Shown here one piece after another: positions 16,522 through 25,628 of a stretch of DNA of 59,850 nucleotides. The position numbers were made by a program, and so were the translations under genes. Location: contig NZ_JYIT01000063.1 in the NCBI RefSeq assembly GCF_000956545.1, forward strand, positions 1-59,850, in the 5' to 3' direction. This DNA comes from Microbacterium azadirachtae. Lineage in GTDB: Bacteria > Actinomycetota > Actinomycetes > Actinomycetales > Microbacteriaceae. Under the pieces are notes generated by a model that did no database searches, was not told the DNA's origin, and saw only the letters and a list, made by a program, of their open reading frames with translations. Every line of letters begins with the position of its first letter. Within the stretch, counting starts at the first letter, position 1.

Positions 16522-18153
16522 TTGAGCACCGTGGACATCAGCGCGATCACTCAAATCGCCCGCCACGCGAAGGTTCACCCGAGCATGGTCGCCGTGAACT
16601 ACGAGGGCCGCGAGGTCACGTATGCCGAACTTCACGAGCTGGCCGGGCGCTTCGCGGCTGGGCTCCGTGCCGACGGCGTCGGCCCCGGCGACCGTGTGGC
16701 CTACGCCGGCCACAACAGCCTGACCTTCCTTGTCACGTACTTCGCGGCGATATGGGTGGGCGCGGCTTTCGTTCCCGTGAACTTCCGCCTCGCTGCGCCG
16801 GAGGTGCGCGCCGTCATCGAGGATTCCCGCCCCGACCTCGTGGTCGCCGAGTCGGCCCACGCAATGCTGATCGACGGCTTCCTCGACGAAGTCGCCGTCC
16901 GCCGGTCGCTTCTGGTCGATGACGACCCATGGCTGGAGTCGCCCGCGGGTCTGTCCGATGGGTGGCACTCATTCGAACGATTCCGCACAGCTCACGCCGA
17001 GGCGCCTCCCCACGTTCCCCAGTCGGATGCCGATCTCGCCGCCCTCTTGTACACCTCCGGCACGACCGGCAAGCCCAAGGGTGTCATGCTCACACACGGC
17101 AACCTCTGGTGGAACTGGGTCAACGTCGACTCCGTCGTCGACACCCGATTCGGAGATGTCTGCTTTGCCGCCGCCCCGCTGTTCCATATCGGGGGATTCA
17201 ACGCCGTGGCGCTGCGCACCATCACCCGCGGGGGAACCCTCGTGGTACGACGCGCGTTCGACCCGGCTCAGGCGCTGCGAGATCTCGAGGATCTGCAGGT
17301 CAACAGCATGTTCCTCGTGCCCGCGATGCTCGCCGGCATCCAGCGCCAGCCTGGCTTCGCGGATGCCGATCTCTCGCAACTCCGCTCGACGATCGCGGCC
17401 GGCGCGCCCGTGCCTCCCGCCCTCATCGCGGCGTACGCCGAAAAGGGAGTACTCATTCAGCAGGCGTGGGGGCTCACCGAGACCTCCCCCTTCTCGACCT
17501 ACCTCGAGGCTTCCATGACCGAGGCCAAGCTTGGCTCCTGCGGCATCGGTATGCCGTACACGCGCGTGAGGGTGGTCGATCCCGCCACCCTCGACGACGT
17601 CACGGAAGCGGGTCGCACCGGCGAGCTGTGGGTCAACGGCCCGAACGTCTCGAGCGGATACTGGAACAATCCGGATGCGACGACAGGCGTCTTCACCCCG
17701 GACGGCTGGTTCCGCACCGGCGACATCGGCTACGCCGACGACGACGGATACCTGTTCATCGTCGATCGCCTCAAGGACATGGTGATCTCCGGCGGTGAGA
17801 ACGTCTACCCGGCCGAGATCGAGAATGTGCTCAGCGCTCACGTGGCGATCGCGGACGTCGCGGTGATCGGCGTACCGGACGAGAAGTGGGGTGAAGCGGT
17901 GTGCGCTGTGGTCGCTTTCCGCGGCGAGGCGCTGACGATCGACGCCCTCCGGGCGTTTCTCACCGGCACCATCGCCCGCTACAAGCTCCCCTCGCGTCTC
18001 GTCGTGCTCGGCAGCGTCCCTCGCAATGGTGCCGGGAAGCTCGACAAACCACTCATCCGGCAGATCGTGTCCGAACTGCCCGATGCCCGCGTGTCGGCGA
18101 TCGACGCACCGACCTTCACCGGGGCGGTCCCTGTGCCCGCCCCGAAGCCCTGA
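16522..18153 (+). CDS. acyl-CoA synthetase / acid-CoA ligase (AMP-binding family)
   Basis: A 543-residue ANL-superfamily enzyme. The P-loop LLYTSGTTGKPKGVM is at residues 176-190, the A5 motif QQAWGLTETSPF follows, then GWFRTGDIGYADDDGYLFIVDRLKDMVISGGENVYPAEIE, and the C-terminal catalytic Lys is in NGAGKLDKPLIR. It ligates an acid to CoA through an acyl-adenylate. The start is a TTG at 16522, chosen because AAAGGAGA lies 8 bases upstream; the longer frame runs back through the amidohydrolase gene. It is 15 bases from the extradiol dioxygenase gene, so it could activate the substrate, or the acid released by the meta-cleavage hydrolase. Confidence 0.88.
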   Translation: MSTVDISAITQIARHAKVHPSMVAVNYEGREVTYAELHELAGRFAAGLRADGVGPGDRVAYAGHNSLTFLVTYFAAIWVGAAFVPVNFRLAAPEVRAVIEDSRPDLVVAESAHAMLIDGFLDEVAVRRSLLVDDDPWLESPAGLSDGWHSFERFRTAHAEAPPHVPQSDADLAALLYTSGTTGKPKGVMLTHGNLWWNWVNVDSVVDTRFGDVCFAAAPLFHIGGFNAVALRTITRGGTLVVRRAFDPAQALRDLEDLQVNSMFLVPAMLAGIQRQPGFADADLSQLRSTIAAGAPVPPALIAAYAEKGVLIQQAWGLTETSPFSTYLEASMTEAKLGSCGIGMPYTRVRVVDPATLDDVTEAGRTGELWVNGPNVSSGYWNNPDATTGVFTPDGWFRTGDIGYADDDGYLFIVDRLKDMVISGGENVYPAEIENVLSAHVAIADVAVIGVPDEKWGEAVCAVVAFRGEALTIDALRAFLTGTIARYKLPSRLVVLGSVPRNGAGKLDKPLIRQIVSELPDARVSAIDAPTFTGAVPVPAPKP

Positions 18154-18168
18154 AAGGAATCCACCCGC

Positions 18169-19164
18169 ATGGCAAAGCTCTCGGACCGTTACGACCCGGG
18201 TCCTCAGGTCGCCCAGTGTGGCGCGATCAACCTCGGCACCAAAGATCTGGAGAAGTCACTGCACTTCTTCAGCGACCTGCTGGGCATGGAGATCGTCCAG
18301 CGGGACGGGAACATCGCGTATCTGCGCGGATACCAGGAGCTCACCCACCACTCGCTCGTTCTGCAGCAGCAGGAGGAGTCGATCGTCAACTCCTACAGCT
18401 TCCGCGTGAAGCGACCGGAGGACGTCGAACTGTTCGCCACCGAGTTCGAGCGGCAGGAGATCGAGACCCTCGAGGTGCCCACCGGCACGGAAGCAGGTCG
18501 CGGCACCGCCGTGCGCTTCCTCGTCCCCGGCAGCGGTCACCCCTTCGAGCTGTACTACGACATCGACAAGCCGGAGTCTGCGGAGGAGCTGCGCTCCAAG
18601 CTGCCGAGCAACAGCTCGCGCCGGCGCGGACTCGGGGTACGCCGCATCGACCACTTCAACGTGCAGACATCCCGCGAAACCATCAACCAGGCCGAGAGCT
18701 GGGTGCGGAACAACCTCGGCTTCAACCGCCGCGAGTACGCGCTGCATCGCGATGACACCACGGTGCTCGCATCATGGATGTCCGTGACCCCGCAGGTGCA
18801 CGACCTCGCGATGGTCGCGAACTCCTTCGGCAAGACCGGGCAGCTGCACCACGTCGCCTTCAACCTCGAGAACCTCTCGGACGTGCTCACCGCGGCGGAT
18901 GTCTTGCGCGACTACGACGTCACCTTCGACCTCGGACCTGGCAAGCACGGCATCGGCCAGGCCATGTACCTCTACGTGCTCGACCCGGGATCAGGGCACC
19001 GGGTCGAGATCTACGCGGGCGGCTACCTGATCTTCGATCCCGACTGGGAGCCCATCAAGTGGGAGCGCGAGCAGTTCCCCGACGGCCTGACCTGGTACGG
19101 CGACCCGTTCGTCTACAAGGGCGACGCCCGCAGCCTCGAGACCACTCCGTCCGCCGGCCTTTGA
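18169..19164 (+). CDS. extradiol (catechol 2,3-) dioxygenase, type I
   Basis: A 331-residue two-domain vicinal oxygen chelate protein. The catalytic C-terminal domain has the Fe(II) ligands of type I extradiol enzymes: His162 in IDHFNVQ, His227/228 in LHHVAF and Glu280 in HRVEIYAGGY. The N-terminal domain begins VAQCGAINLGTKDLEKS and has lost the ligands, as usual. It cleaves a substituted catechol next to the hydroxyls to give a yellow 2-hydroxy-6-oxo-dienoate, the substrate of the hydrolase at 26306. It follows the CoA ligase by 15 bases with GAAAGGAA upstream and ends at a strong terminator. Confidence 0.92.
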   Translation: MAKLSDRYDPGPQVAQCGAINLGTKDLEKSLHFFSDLLGMEIVQRDGNIAYLRGYQELTHHSLVLQQQEESIVNSYSFRVKRPEDVELFATEFERQEIETLEVPTGTEAGRGTAVRFLVPGSGHPFELYYDIDKPESAEELRSKLPSNSSRRRGLGVRRIDHFNVQTSRETINQAESWVRNNLGFNRREYALHRDDTTVLASWMSVTPQVHDLAMVANSFGKTGQLHHVAFNLENLSDVLTAADVLRDYDVTFDLGPGKHGIGQAMYLYVLDPGSGHRVEIYAGGYLIFDPDWEPIKWEREQFPDGLTWYGDPFVYKGDARSLETTPSAGL

Positions 19165-19169
19165 GGCGC

Positions 19170-19204
19170 AAAGGGGCGCCCCGTCATCGACGGGGCGCCC
19201 CTTT
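19170..19204. terminator. bidirectional rho-independent terminator
   Basis: AAAGGGGCGCCCCGTC (19170-19185) pairs perfectly with 19189-19204 across a 3-base loop; each arm ends in three A/T pairs. It separates the dioxygenase (plus) from the convergent IclR gene (minus) and can serve both. Confidence 0.85.
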
Positions 19205-19231
19205 GCTCGACTTACCCGAGGAGAGTACTCC

Positions 19232-20017
19232 TCACGCTGCGGTCGCGAATCTGAGCTGAACCGCGGCGCGAGACGCCGCGAGACAGACGCGACGCAGCAC
19301 GTTCTCGTGCATCTCCGGGCGAAACGTCGCCGCATCCCCCGACACCGAGATCGCCGCGATCGGCTCGCCCCCCGGTCCCATCACGGGGGCGGCGACGCAC
19401 GTCAGGCGCTCCAGCGACTCACCTCGATCGATCGCGACACCGCTCTGGCGAACGCGCCAGAGCTCGGCGCGCAGCGCATCCTCACCGACGATCGTGCTCG
19501 GTGTCCAGGCGTGCCGCGGCATCTGGAACGTCGCATCCTGCGCGGCGGCGTTGTGCGCCAGCAGAACCTTACCGACCGCGGTGCAGTACGCGGGCATCCG
19601 CCCACCGATGCGACTGGGTGTGCGCAGGCGCTGATGGCCTTCGAGCTTGTTCAGGTAGACGACGTGCTCGCCGCTCAGCACGGCCAGCTGCACGGTGCCG
19701 CGCGTCGCCTCGTAGAGGTCCGCGAGGTACGGCGTCAGGAGGTCGCGCACGCGGTCCTGGTCCGGAGTGCTCAGCTGCGCGCCGATCTCCTGGAGTATCC
19801 GTCCGAGCCGGTAGGCCGTACCTGAGCGCTCGACGACACCATTGCGTTCGAGCATGCCGAGGAGGCGGAAGGTCGTCGACTTGCTCAATCCTGCTCGGCG
19901 GGCCAGCTCGCTCACACCGAGGCCGACATGGGCGTCCTTGCCGAAGGACTTGATGACGCTGATGGCCTTGTCTACAGCCGTGCGCTCGTCGCGTTCACGG
20001 GGCGTGCTCTGAGTCAT
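19232..20017 (-). CDS. IclR-family transcriptional regulator
   Basis: A 261-residue IclR protein. The winged HTH reads VDKAISVIKSFG...GLGVSELARRAGLSKSTTFRLLGMLERNGVVER, followed by YRLGRILQEIG and the effector-binding domain with PAYCTAVGKVLLAH and CVAAPVMGPGGEPIAAISVSG, all standard for the family. The start MTQSTPRERDERT (20017) is preferred over an earlier Met whose extension reads as non-coding promoter DNA. It is divergent from the XRE-cupin gene. IclR proteins often control aromatic operons (PcaR, PobR, MhpR types), so it probably controls this cluster. Confidence 0.92.
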   Translation of the reverse strand: MTQSTPRERDERTAVDKAISVIKSFGKDAHVGLGVSELARRAGLSKSTTFRLLGMLERNGVVERSGTAYRLGRILQEIGAQLSTPDQDRVRDLLTPYLADLYEATRGTVQLAVLSGEHVVYLNKLEGHQRLRTPSRIGGRMPAYCTAVGKVLLAHNAAAQDATFQMPRHAWTPSTIVGEDALRAELWRVRQSGVAIDRGESLERLTCVAAPVMGPGGEPIAAISVSGDAATFRPEMHENVLRRVCLAASRAAVQLRFATAA

Positions 20018-20113
20018 GGGAATCGCATCTCCGTCGATGTGTCGTGTTCGGGTTGGTCCGATTCTCAAGCCGAACCACTCACCCGAGCAACGCTCGAGCG
20101 GTACATTGAAGTA

Positions 20114-20129
20114 GACATCCGCGGATATC
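20114..20129. promoter_or_regulatory. 16-bp palindrome in the IclR/XRE divergent promoter
   Basis: GACATCCGCGGATATC, self-complementary except for one base pair, lies 16 bases before the XRE-cupin ATG and overlaps the probable leader. A second small palindrome, CGAGC-AAC-GCTCG, is at 20084-20096. Either may bind the XRE or IclR protein. Confidence 0.45.
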
Positions 20130-20145
20130 AAAGAAGGAGCGAACG

Positions 20146-20721
20146 ATGGCTGCGAGCGGAATCATCGCGCGTAACCTCAAGCGTTTTCGGTCCGAGCAGG
20201 AGATCTCCATCAACGAGCTCTCCCGACGCTCCGGTCTAGCAAAACAGACGATCATAGGAATCGAGACAGGCCGAGGCAACCCCACGATCGAGACGCTCGA
20301 AGAGCTGGCGTCCGCTCTCGGAGTCGGCATCCGTGCCCTCCTCAGCGAGCTCGGCAGCGACATGCTCATGCACTCCGGCGACGCCATCCAGTGGCACGAG
20401 CAGGCCGGAATGCGCGTCCGGCAACTCGACCAGGCCTTCGGATCCGGATACGTCTACAACTCCGTGCTGCGACTCGACGCCAACCAGGGCCCGTCGCATC
20501 ACCGGGCCGCGTCCCGTGGCTCGTTGCGGCACTGCTACGTCTTGGAGGGCCGCGTGCGCCTGGGCCCCGAGAGCACACCGGCCTCAGCGAAGACGAGCGA
20601 CTTCGTGCGGTTTCCCGCCGACACCCCACACATGTTCGAAGCGATCACTCCGATCGCGTTCGTGTTCGTCAACACGACCGCGCCGCAGCTGACGATGGCG
20701 GGCGGTGACCGCTTCTTCTGA
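20146..20721 (+). CDS. XRE-family HTH regulator with cupin domain
   Basis: A 191-residue protein. Residues 7-65 form an HTH_3 domain: RNLKRFRSEQEISINELSRRSGLAKQTIIGIETGRGNPTIETLEELASALGV. Residues about 85-185 form a small cupin sensor (GPSHHRAASRGSLRHCYVLEGRVRLG, then FPADTPHMFEAITPIAFVFV), in which His residues could bind a metal or ligand. AAGAAGGAGCG precedes the ATG. Proteins of this layout usually regulate nearby catabolic genes in response to small metabolites. It lies back-to-back with IclR. Confidence 0.9.
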   Translation: MAASGIIARNLKRFRSEQEISINELSRRSGLAKQTIIGIETGRGNPTIETLEELASALGVGIRALLSELGSDMLMHSGDAIQWHEQAGMRVRQLDQAFGSGYVYNSVLRLDANQGPSHHRAASRGSLRHCYVLEGRVRLGPESTPASAKTSDFVRFPADTPHMFEAITPIAFVFVNTTAPQLTMAGGDRFF

Positions 20722-20737
20722 ACGGTCACCGTCGCGC

Positions 20738-21709
20738 CTAGCGTTCGAGGTCGACAACGATCTTGCCGAGGACGTCACCGTCGAGCAATCTCCGGAACCC
20801 GCTTGGAATGTCCGTGAATCCGATCTCTTCGACATGAGGGCGAACCCCCGTCGTGTCCAGCAGCCGCAGCAGGCTCTCGAACTCCGACCGCGTGCACCCC
20901 GTCGAGCCGACGATGCTGAGCTGCTGGTAGAAGATCCGCTGCAGCTCTGCCGGGGGCATCCCTCCGGTCGTCGCTCCCGCGATGACCACGGTTCCCCCCG
21001 GGCGGAGCGCGCGCAGCGAATGCGCCCACGTCGCCTCGCCCACGGTCTCGACGACCACGTCGACCCGTTCGGGCAGACGAGCACCTGGCTCGAAGGCGCC
21101 GACAGCTCCGCACTCGAGAGCGAAGGCCCTCTTCTGCTCGGAGCGGGCGGTCGCATACACGCGCGCACCGGCGGCGGATGCCAGCGCGATCGCAGCGGAG
21201 GCCACTCCCCCGCTCGCCCCCTGCACCAGCACCCGATCCCCGGCACGCAGTCCGGCGCGGGTGAACAGCATCCGGTACGCGGTTCCCCAGGTGACGCCCA
21301 AGCAGGCCGCTTCGGCGAAGGAGAGCGACGCGGGTTTGGGCACGATCATCTGGTCGGGCACCAGAAGGTAGTCGGCCAGCGTCCCGTTCATCGTCTCGGA
21401 CAGCAGCGCCCGCTGCGGATCGAGCGTCTGGTCGCCGTCACCGCGCAAGGCGTCGCCGAACACCGGATGGATCACGACCTCCCTGCCGTCGTCGGTGATC
21501 CCTGCGCCGTCGCATCCGAGCACGATCGGGATGCGTTCCGCGGGGTGTCCGACGCCGCGGAGCGTCCACGTGTCGTGCGGGTTCAGCGAGGCCGCCTTGA
21601 CACGGATTCGGCTCCACCCCTCACGAGGACCCGGCTCGGGCCACTCCTTCAGTTCCAACCCGGCGAGAGCATCATCGGGGTTCTGAGCGACGGCGACGGC
21701 AGCGCGCAT
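20738..21709 (-). CDS. MDR-superfamily zinc-independent oxidoreductase (quinone oxidoreductase-like)
   Basis: A 323-residue medium-chain dehydrogenase/reductase. The N-terminal GroES-like domain has VKAASLNPHDTWTLRG and IPIVLGCDGAGI; the Rossmann part has RVLVQGASGGVASAAIALASAAGARVYATAR (GxxGGVAS), typical of the QOR/enoyl-reductase branch. The structural zinc cysteines are absent, so it is likely an NADPH-dependent enal/enone or quinone reductase. It is convergent with the XRE gene (16-base gap) and divergent from the hydratase operon. Its role could be protection against reactive quinones or enals formed in the pathway. Confidence 0.85.
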   Translation of the reverse strand: MRAAVAVAQNPDDALAGLELKEWPEPGPREGWSRIRVKAASLNPHDTWTLRGVGHPAERIPIVLGCDGAGITDDGREVVIHPVFGDALRGDGDQTLDPQRALLSETMNGTLADYLLVPDQMIVPKPASLSFAEAACLGVTWGTAYRMLFTRAGLRAGDRVLVQGASGGVASAAIALASAAGARVYATARSEQKRAFALECGAVGAFEPGARLPERVDVVVETVGEATWAHSLRALRPGGTVVIAGATTGGMPPAELQRIFYQQLSIVGSTGCTRSEFESLLRLLDTTGVRPHVEEIGFTDIPSGFRRLLDGDVLGKIVVDLER

Positions 21710-21827
21710 TCATTTCCTCCTCGTTCAGGTCCGATCCTGCCGGTGGGATGTCCTCCGCTCTCGGTCCTCGTTCCGATGCGCGGCACACCGGCTCGCACTG
21801 TCGCGTCCGTCTTCGCACGATGATCAC

Positions 21828-22631
21828 GTGACTGAATCGCTGGTTGACGTGCCCGACACCGTGCTCGAGATCGCCGAGGCTCTCCGCGAGGCGGAGCGGA
21901 CAGGCCTTCCCGTGCCGCCCCCGACCGAGTCCCATCCGGGACTCAGCCTGGAAGACGCGTACCGCGTCCAGGCGACGAATGTCCGACGCCGAGGGGACGC
22001 CGGTGAGCGGATCATCGGGCACAAGGTGGGACTCACGTCGCTCGCGATGCAGCGGCAGCTGGGGGTCGATCAGCCCGACTTCGGCATCATCACGGACGCG
22101 ATGGTCGTGCCCGACGGCGGCGAGTTCGCCCCGGCACACCTCATCGCCCCGCGCTTGGAGGCCGAGTTCGCCTTCCGAATCGGCGCCGATCTGCCGCCCG
22201 CACCGACGATGGAGCAGCTCGCCGATGCCATCGAGGGTGTCGCCGTCTCCATCGAGATCATCGACTCCCGCATCGCCGACTGGCGGATCGGCCTGGCCGA
22301 CACCGTGGCAGACAACGCGTCGAGCGCCCGGATCGTGTACGGCGAGTTCGTCGCGGCCACCCCGGCGCTTCTGAAGTCGCTTCCCGACACGGTGATCGCG
22401 CTGACGAACGACGGACAGGATGCCGGTTCTGGACCGGGATCCGCGGTGCTCGGCGATCCCCTCATCTCGCTGCACTGGCTGTCGACGACGATCGGCGCAT
22501 ACGGCGACCACTTCCGTCGCGGCCAGATCGTGCTCGCCGGTGCCGTCGCAGCCGCTGTCCCGCTGACCGCCGGATCCGTCTGGCAGGTGACGGGCGGGGG
22601 ATTCGCGCCCGTCACGTTCACGTCCATCTGA
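21828..22631 (+). CDS. 2-hydroxypenta-2,4-dienoate hydratase (2-keto-4-pentenoate hydratase family)
   Basis: A 267-residue protein of the fumarylacetoacetase-fold hydratase group (MhpD/BphH/XylJ). Diagnostic segments are GHKVGLTSLAMQRQLGVDQPDFGIITDAMV, RLEAEFAFRI with the metal-binding Glu residues, and VSIEIIDSRIADWRIG. It adds water to the dienoate left after ring cleavage and hydrolysis, giving 4-hydroxy-2-oxovalerate for the aldolase at 29380. The start is a GTG at 21828. It is the first gene of a run of ten that end at 30396, with mostly overlapping starts and stops. Confidence 0.9.
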   Translation: MTESLVDVPDTVLEIAEALREAERTGLPVPPPTESHPGLSLEDAYRVQATNVRRRGDAGERIIGHKVGLTSLAMQRQLGVDQPDFGIITDAMVVPDGGEFAPAHLIAPRLEAEFAFRIGADLPPAPTMEQLADAIEGVAVSIEIIDSRIADWRIGLADTVADNASSARIVYGEFVAATPALLKSLPDTVIALTNDGQDAGSGPGSAVLGDPLISLHWLSTTIGAYGDHFRRGQIVLAGAVAAAVPLTAGSVWQVTGGGFAPVTFTSI

Positions 22632-22645
22632 AAGCGAGTGATGCC

Positions 22646-24007
22646 ATGACGATCACCCGGCTCCCCTCGACGCACGAGGGCGAACGCCCGATGCTCCCCA
22701 CCGGTGACCTGTGCCGCCCGCAGGGCATCGCCCCGACCATCGACGTCTCCGGGCTCGTGGATCGCGAGAACGGTCTGATCGACCGCTCGGTGTTCACCGA
22801 TCGACGCCTGTACGACCAGGAACAGGCCCGCGTCTTCGCGACCAGCTGGCTGTTCCTCGGTCACATTGATCAGTTGCAGAAGGCCGGAGACTTCTTCACC
22901 ACGTTCATGGGCGAGGACCCCGTGATCGTCACCAAGGATAAGGCGGGACGCATCCGAGCCTTCCTCAATTCGTGCCGTCATCGCGGCGCGCGGGTACTGC
23001 GCGCCGACTACGGCAACACCCGCGCGTTCACCTGCACCTATCACGGCTGGTCGTACGACCTCGAGGGCAACCTCATCAGCGTCCCGAACGAAGACGGCTA
23101 CCACGACGCCGACTGGGACCGCGCGAACTGGGGCCTCGTCGAGGTCGCTCAGCTCGAGACGATGCTCGGTCTCATCTTCGCGACGTGGAACCCGCACGCC
23201 GTCCCGCTGGACGAGCAGCTGGGCGACATGAAGTGGTACATGGAGGCGTTCCTCGACCGCGACTCCGAAGGAACGACCGTCGTCGGCGGCATCACGAAGT
23301 GGGTGCTCAAGGGCAATTGGAAGCTCGCCGCCGAGCAATTCGGCACCGACTGGTACCACGTGAACATGTCACACGCATCGGCGCTGATGGTCCTCTCCCC
23401 TACCGGTCGCGGCCCGAAGAAGGAGATCGCGGAGACTCCCGGACGGCAGTACTCCGACGAGCACGGCAACGGGACCGGGTTCCCCACGCATCCGAAGTCC
23501 CGTTTCGACGCACAGCCCGTGCACCAGTACTACAACTACGCCGCACTCACCGACCGTCTCGGACAGGCGCGTGTCGAGGGCCCGCTGACCACCGGGCACG
23601 CCACCGTCTTCCCGAACTTCTCGTACCTGCCCGTGAACGGCTCCATCCGGGTCTGGCATCCGAAGGGACCCGACGAGATGGAGGTATGGGCCTGGACCGT
23701 GCTCGACAAGTCCATGCCCGAGGACGTGCGCACCGCGCAGCGTCTGTACAACCTGCGCACGTTCGGCCCGTCCGGCATCTTCGAGCAGGACGACGGTGAG
23801 AACTGGAGCGAGATCCAGGCCATCTCCCATGGCTGGCGCACCAACACCATCCCCCTGAACTACCAGATGGGGATCGGGTCCGAACGCGAGGACGGCATCT
23901 ATCCCGGATCCACGAGCACGCTGTACAGCGACGCCGCCGGGCGACGGTTCTACGCGCGATGGGCCGAGCTCATGAACACCCCAGCCTGGCACGAGGAGCA
24001 GCGATGA
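22646..24007 (+). CDS. Rieske aromatic ring-hydroxylating dioxygenase, alpha (catalytic) subunit
   Basis: A 453-residue oxygenase. The Rieske 2Fe-2S ligands are Cys110-x-His112 (CRHRG) and Cys130-x2-His133 (CTYHGW). The mononuclear iron site is Asp235 bridging, His238 and His243 (TDWYHVNMSHAS), with the C-terminal Asp ligand likely in FEQDDGENW (382-383). The sequence style is that of the biphenyl/phenylpropionate/cumate group. It would cis-dihydroxylate an aromatic ring. Its stop overlaps the ferredoxin start (ATGA). The N-terminal 30 residues are slightly long, so the start could be a later Met. Confidence 0.93.
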   Translation: MTITRLPSTHEGERPMLPTGDLCRPQGIAPTIDVSGLVDRENGLIDRSVFTDRRLYDQEQARVFATSWLFLGHIDQLQKAGDFFTTFMGEDPVIVTKDKAGRIRAFLNSCRHRGARVLRADYGNTRAFTCTYHGWSYDLEGNLISVPNEDGYHDADWDRANWGLVEVAQLETMLGLIFATWNPHAVPLDEQLGDMKWYMEAFLDRDSEGTTVVGGITKWVLKGNWKLAAEQFGTDWYHVNMSHASALMVLSPTGRGPKKEIAETPGRQYSDEHGNGTGFPTHPKSRFDAQPVHQYYNYAALTDRLGQARVEGPLTTGHATVFPNFSYLPVNGSIRVWHPKGPDEMEVWAWTVLDKSMPEDVRTAQRLYNLRTFGPSGIFEQDDGENWSEIQAISHGWRTNTIPLNYQMGIGSEREDGIYPGSTSTLYSDAAGRRFYARWAELMNTPAWHEEQR

Positions 24008-24348
24008 TCACGGAAGACGGCATCCTGGTCGCACAGACCGACGACATCCCCGACGGCGAAGCCATCAAGATCGATGCATCCGTCACCGGCACGGTCGATG
24101 ACATCGCGATCTTCAACGACGACGGCGAGTTCTTCGCCCTCGACGACACGTGCTCGCACGAAAAGGCGTCGCTGTCCGAGGGATACATCGAAGACGGCGT
24201 CATCGAGTGCCCCCTGCACGCCGGCAAGTTCTGCCTACGCAACGGCGACGTGCTGTCGATGCCCGCGACCGACAACGTCGCCTGCCACCGCCTGATCCTG
24301 GACGGAACGGATATCCGACTCGTCCCGAACCCCGAACGCCTCGCATGA
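24004..24348 (+). CDS. Rieske-type ferredoxin of the dioxygenase
   Basis: A 114-residue ferredoxin. Cluster ligands are Cys50-x-His52 (CSHEKASLSEG) and Cys69-x2-His72 (CPLHAGKF). It carries electrons from the reductase encoded next to the alpha subunit. The ATG at 24004 overlaps the alpha-subunit stop, and its own stop overlaps the reductase start; the longer frame reaching upstream to 23959 is only a read-through of the alpha gene. Length matches BphF/HcaC-type ferredoxins. Confidence 0.93.
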   Translation: MITEDGILVAQTDDIPDGEAIKIDASVTGTVDDIAIFNDDGEFFALDDTCSHEKASLSEGYIEDGVIECPLHAGKFCLRNGDVLSMPATDNVACHRLILDGTDIRLVPNPERLA

Positions 24349-25580
24349 CCGCGCGATCCGGGAGAGACGCCGGCCGCGTCGTCATCATCGGCGGAGGCCT
24401 CGCCGGATACAGCGCCGCGGAGCAGTTGCGCGCGCTCGGCCACGAGGCGCCGATCACCCTCATCGACGCGGAACCGACCAGCTACGACAGGCCGCCGCTG
24501 AGCAAGAGGCTCTTCGAAGACGACTTCAGTGTCGCTTCGCTGGCGTTCACCACGCCGGAGCGGCTCACCGACCTCGACATCGGAACGCTGTTCAGCCGAC
24601 GGGCCACCGCGCTCGATCCGGGTGCTGCATCCGTCGCCCTCGACGACGGCACCGTCGTCGCAGCCGACACCGTCTTGCTCGCGACCGGCGGGCGGGCGCG
24701 AACGCTGCCGATCCCCGGTGCAGACCTGCCCGGCGTGCACGTGCTGCGCTCCTTCGCCGATGCGATCGGCATCCGCGACGCCGTCCGCAACGACACCCGC
24801 GTCGTCGTGATCGGCGCCGGTCTGATCGGGGCGGAACTCGCGTCCTCGCTCGTGCGTCGCGGAGCGACGGTGACGCTCGTCGATCCCGTTGCGGCGCCGC
24901 TCGCGCCGGCCGTCGGAGAGCTCATGGCGGAGCATCTGCATACGATGCATGCGGCCCACGGCGTCGACCTCGTCGTCGGGATCACCGCGGGTATCGAGAC
25001 CGCCGACGACCACCTGACGGTGACAATCGACGACGGCCGCATGCTGGACGCCGATGTCGTCATCGTCGGGGTCGGCATCATCCCGAACTCGTCCCTGGCG
25101 GAAGATGCGGGTCTGGACGTGGACAACGGCATCCTGATCGATTCCCGATTCCGCACCAGCGCGAATCGCGTCTTCGCCGCCGGCGACGTCGCACGGCACC
25201 GCGCCGAAGACGGCTCTCTGCGCCGCCGAGAGGAGCACTGGGAGGCAGCGCAGTTGTCCGGGCGCGAGTCCGCGTACGGGATGCTCGGGCTCGAAGTCCC
25301 CCCGCGCGGCGCCGCCTGGTTCTGGTCGGACCGCCACGGAGTCCACCTCGAGGCCGTCGGTCGCCTGTCGGGCCCCGGGGAGCTCATCGTGCGTGCCGGC
25401 GGCGCGCATCCGGCCGTCTTCCTCAGAGACGGCGGTCTACTGGTCGGCGCCGCTGCCATCGACGACAACAACCTCGTCCGCGCGGCTCGACGGCTGATCG
25501 ACCTCCGCGTCCCGGTCACGCCGAGTGATCTCGCTGACGACACCGTGTCCCTCCGAGCTCTCCTGAAGGCCGCGCGGTGA
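24345..25580 (+). CDS. ferredoxin reductase of the dioxygenase (FAD/NADH)
   Basis: A 411-residue two-Rossmann flavoprotein of the BphG/HcaD type. The FAD motif VVIIGGGLAGYSAAEQLRALG is near the N-terminus, with YDRPPLSKRLFED just after; the NADH motif VVVIGAGLIGAELASSLVRRG is mid-protein, and VFAAGDVARH is the second FAD contact. It passes electrons from NADH to the Rieske ferredoxin. The start at 24345 is fixed by ATGA overlap with the ferredoxin gene. Confidence 0.93.
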   Translation: MTARSGRDAGRVVIIGGGLAGYSAAEQLRALGHEAPITLIDAEPTSYDRPPLSKRLFEDDFSVASLAFTTPERLTDLDIGTLFSRRATALDPGAASVALDDGTVVAADTVLLATGGRARTLPIPGADLPGVHVLRSFADAIGIRDAVRNDTRVVVIGAGLIGAELASSLVRRGATVTLVDPVAAPLAPAVGELMAEHLHTMHAAHGVDLVVGITAGIETADDHLTVTIDDGRMLDADVVIVGVGIIPNSSLAEDAGLDVDNGILIDSRFRTSANRVFAAGDVARHRAEDGSLRRREEHWEAAQLSGRESAYGMLGLEVPPRGAAWFWSDRHGVHLEAVGRLSGPGELIVRAGGAHPAVFLRDGGLLVGAAAIDDNNLVRAARRLIDLRVPVTPSDLADDTVSLRALLKAAR

Positions 25581-25628
25581 GCGCCGTCATCAGACGTGCC
25601 GACGGCTGGCACATCTGTTTGAGCAGCC

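Noticed and set aside
16045..18153. 702-codon version of the CoA ligase
   Set aside because: The first 159 codons overlap the amidohydrolase gene in another frame. The TTG at 16522 with AAAGGAGA fits the family start.
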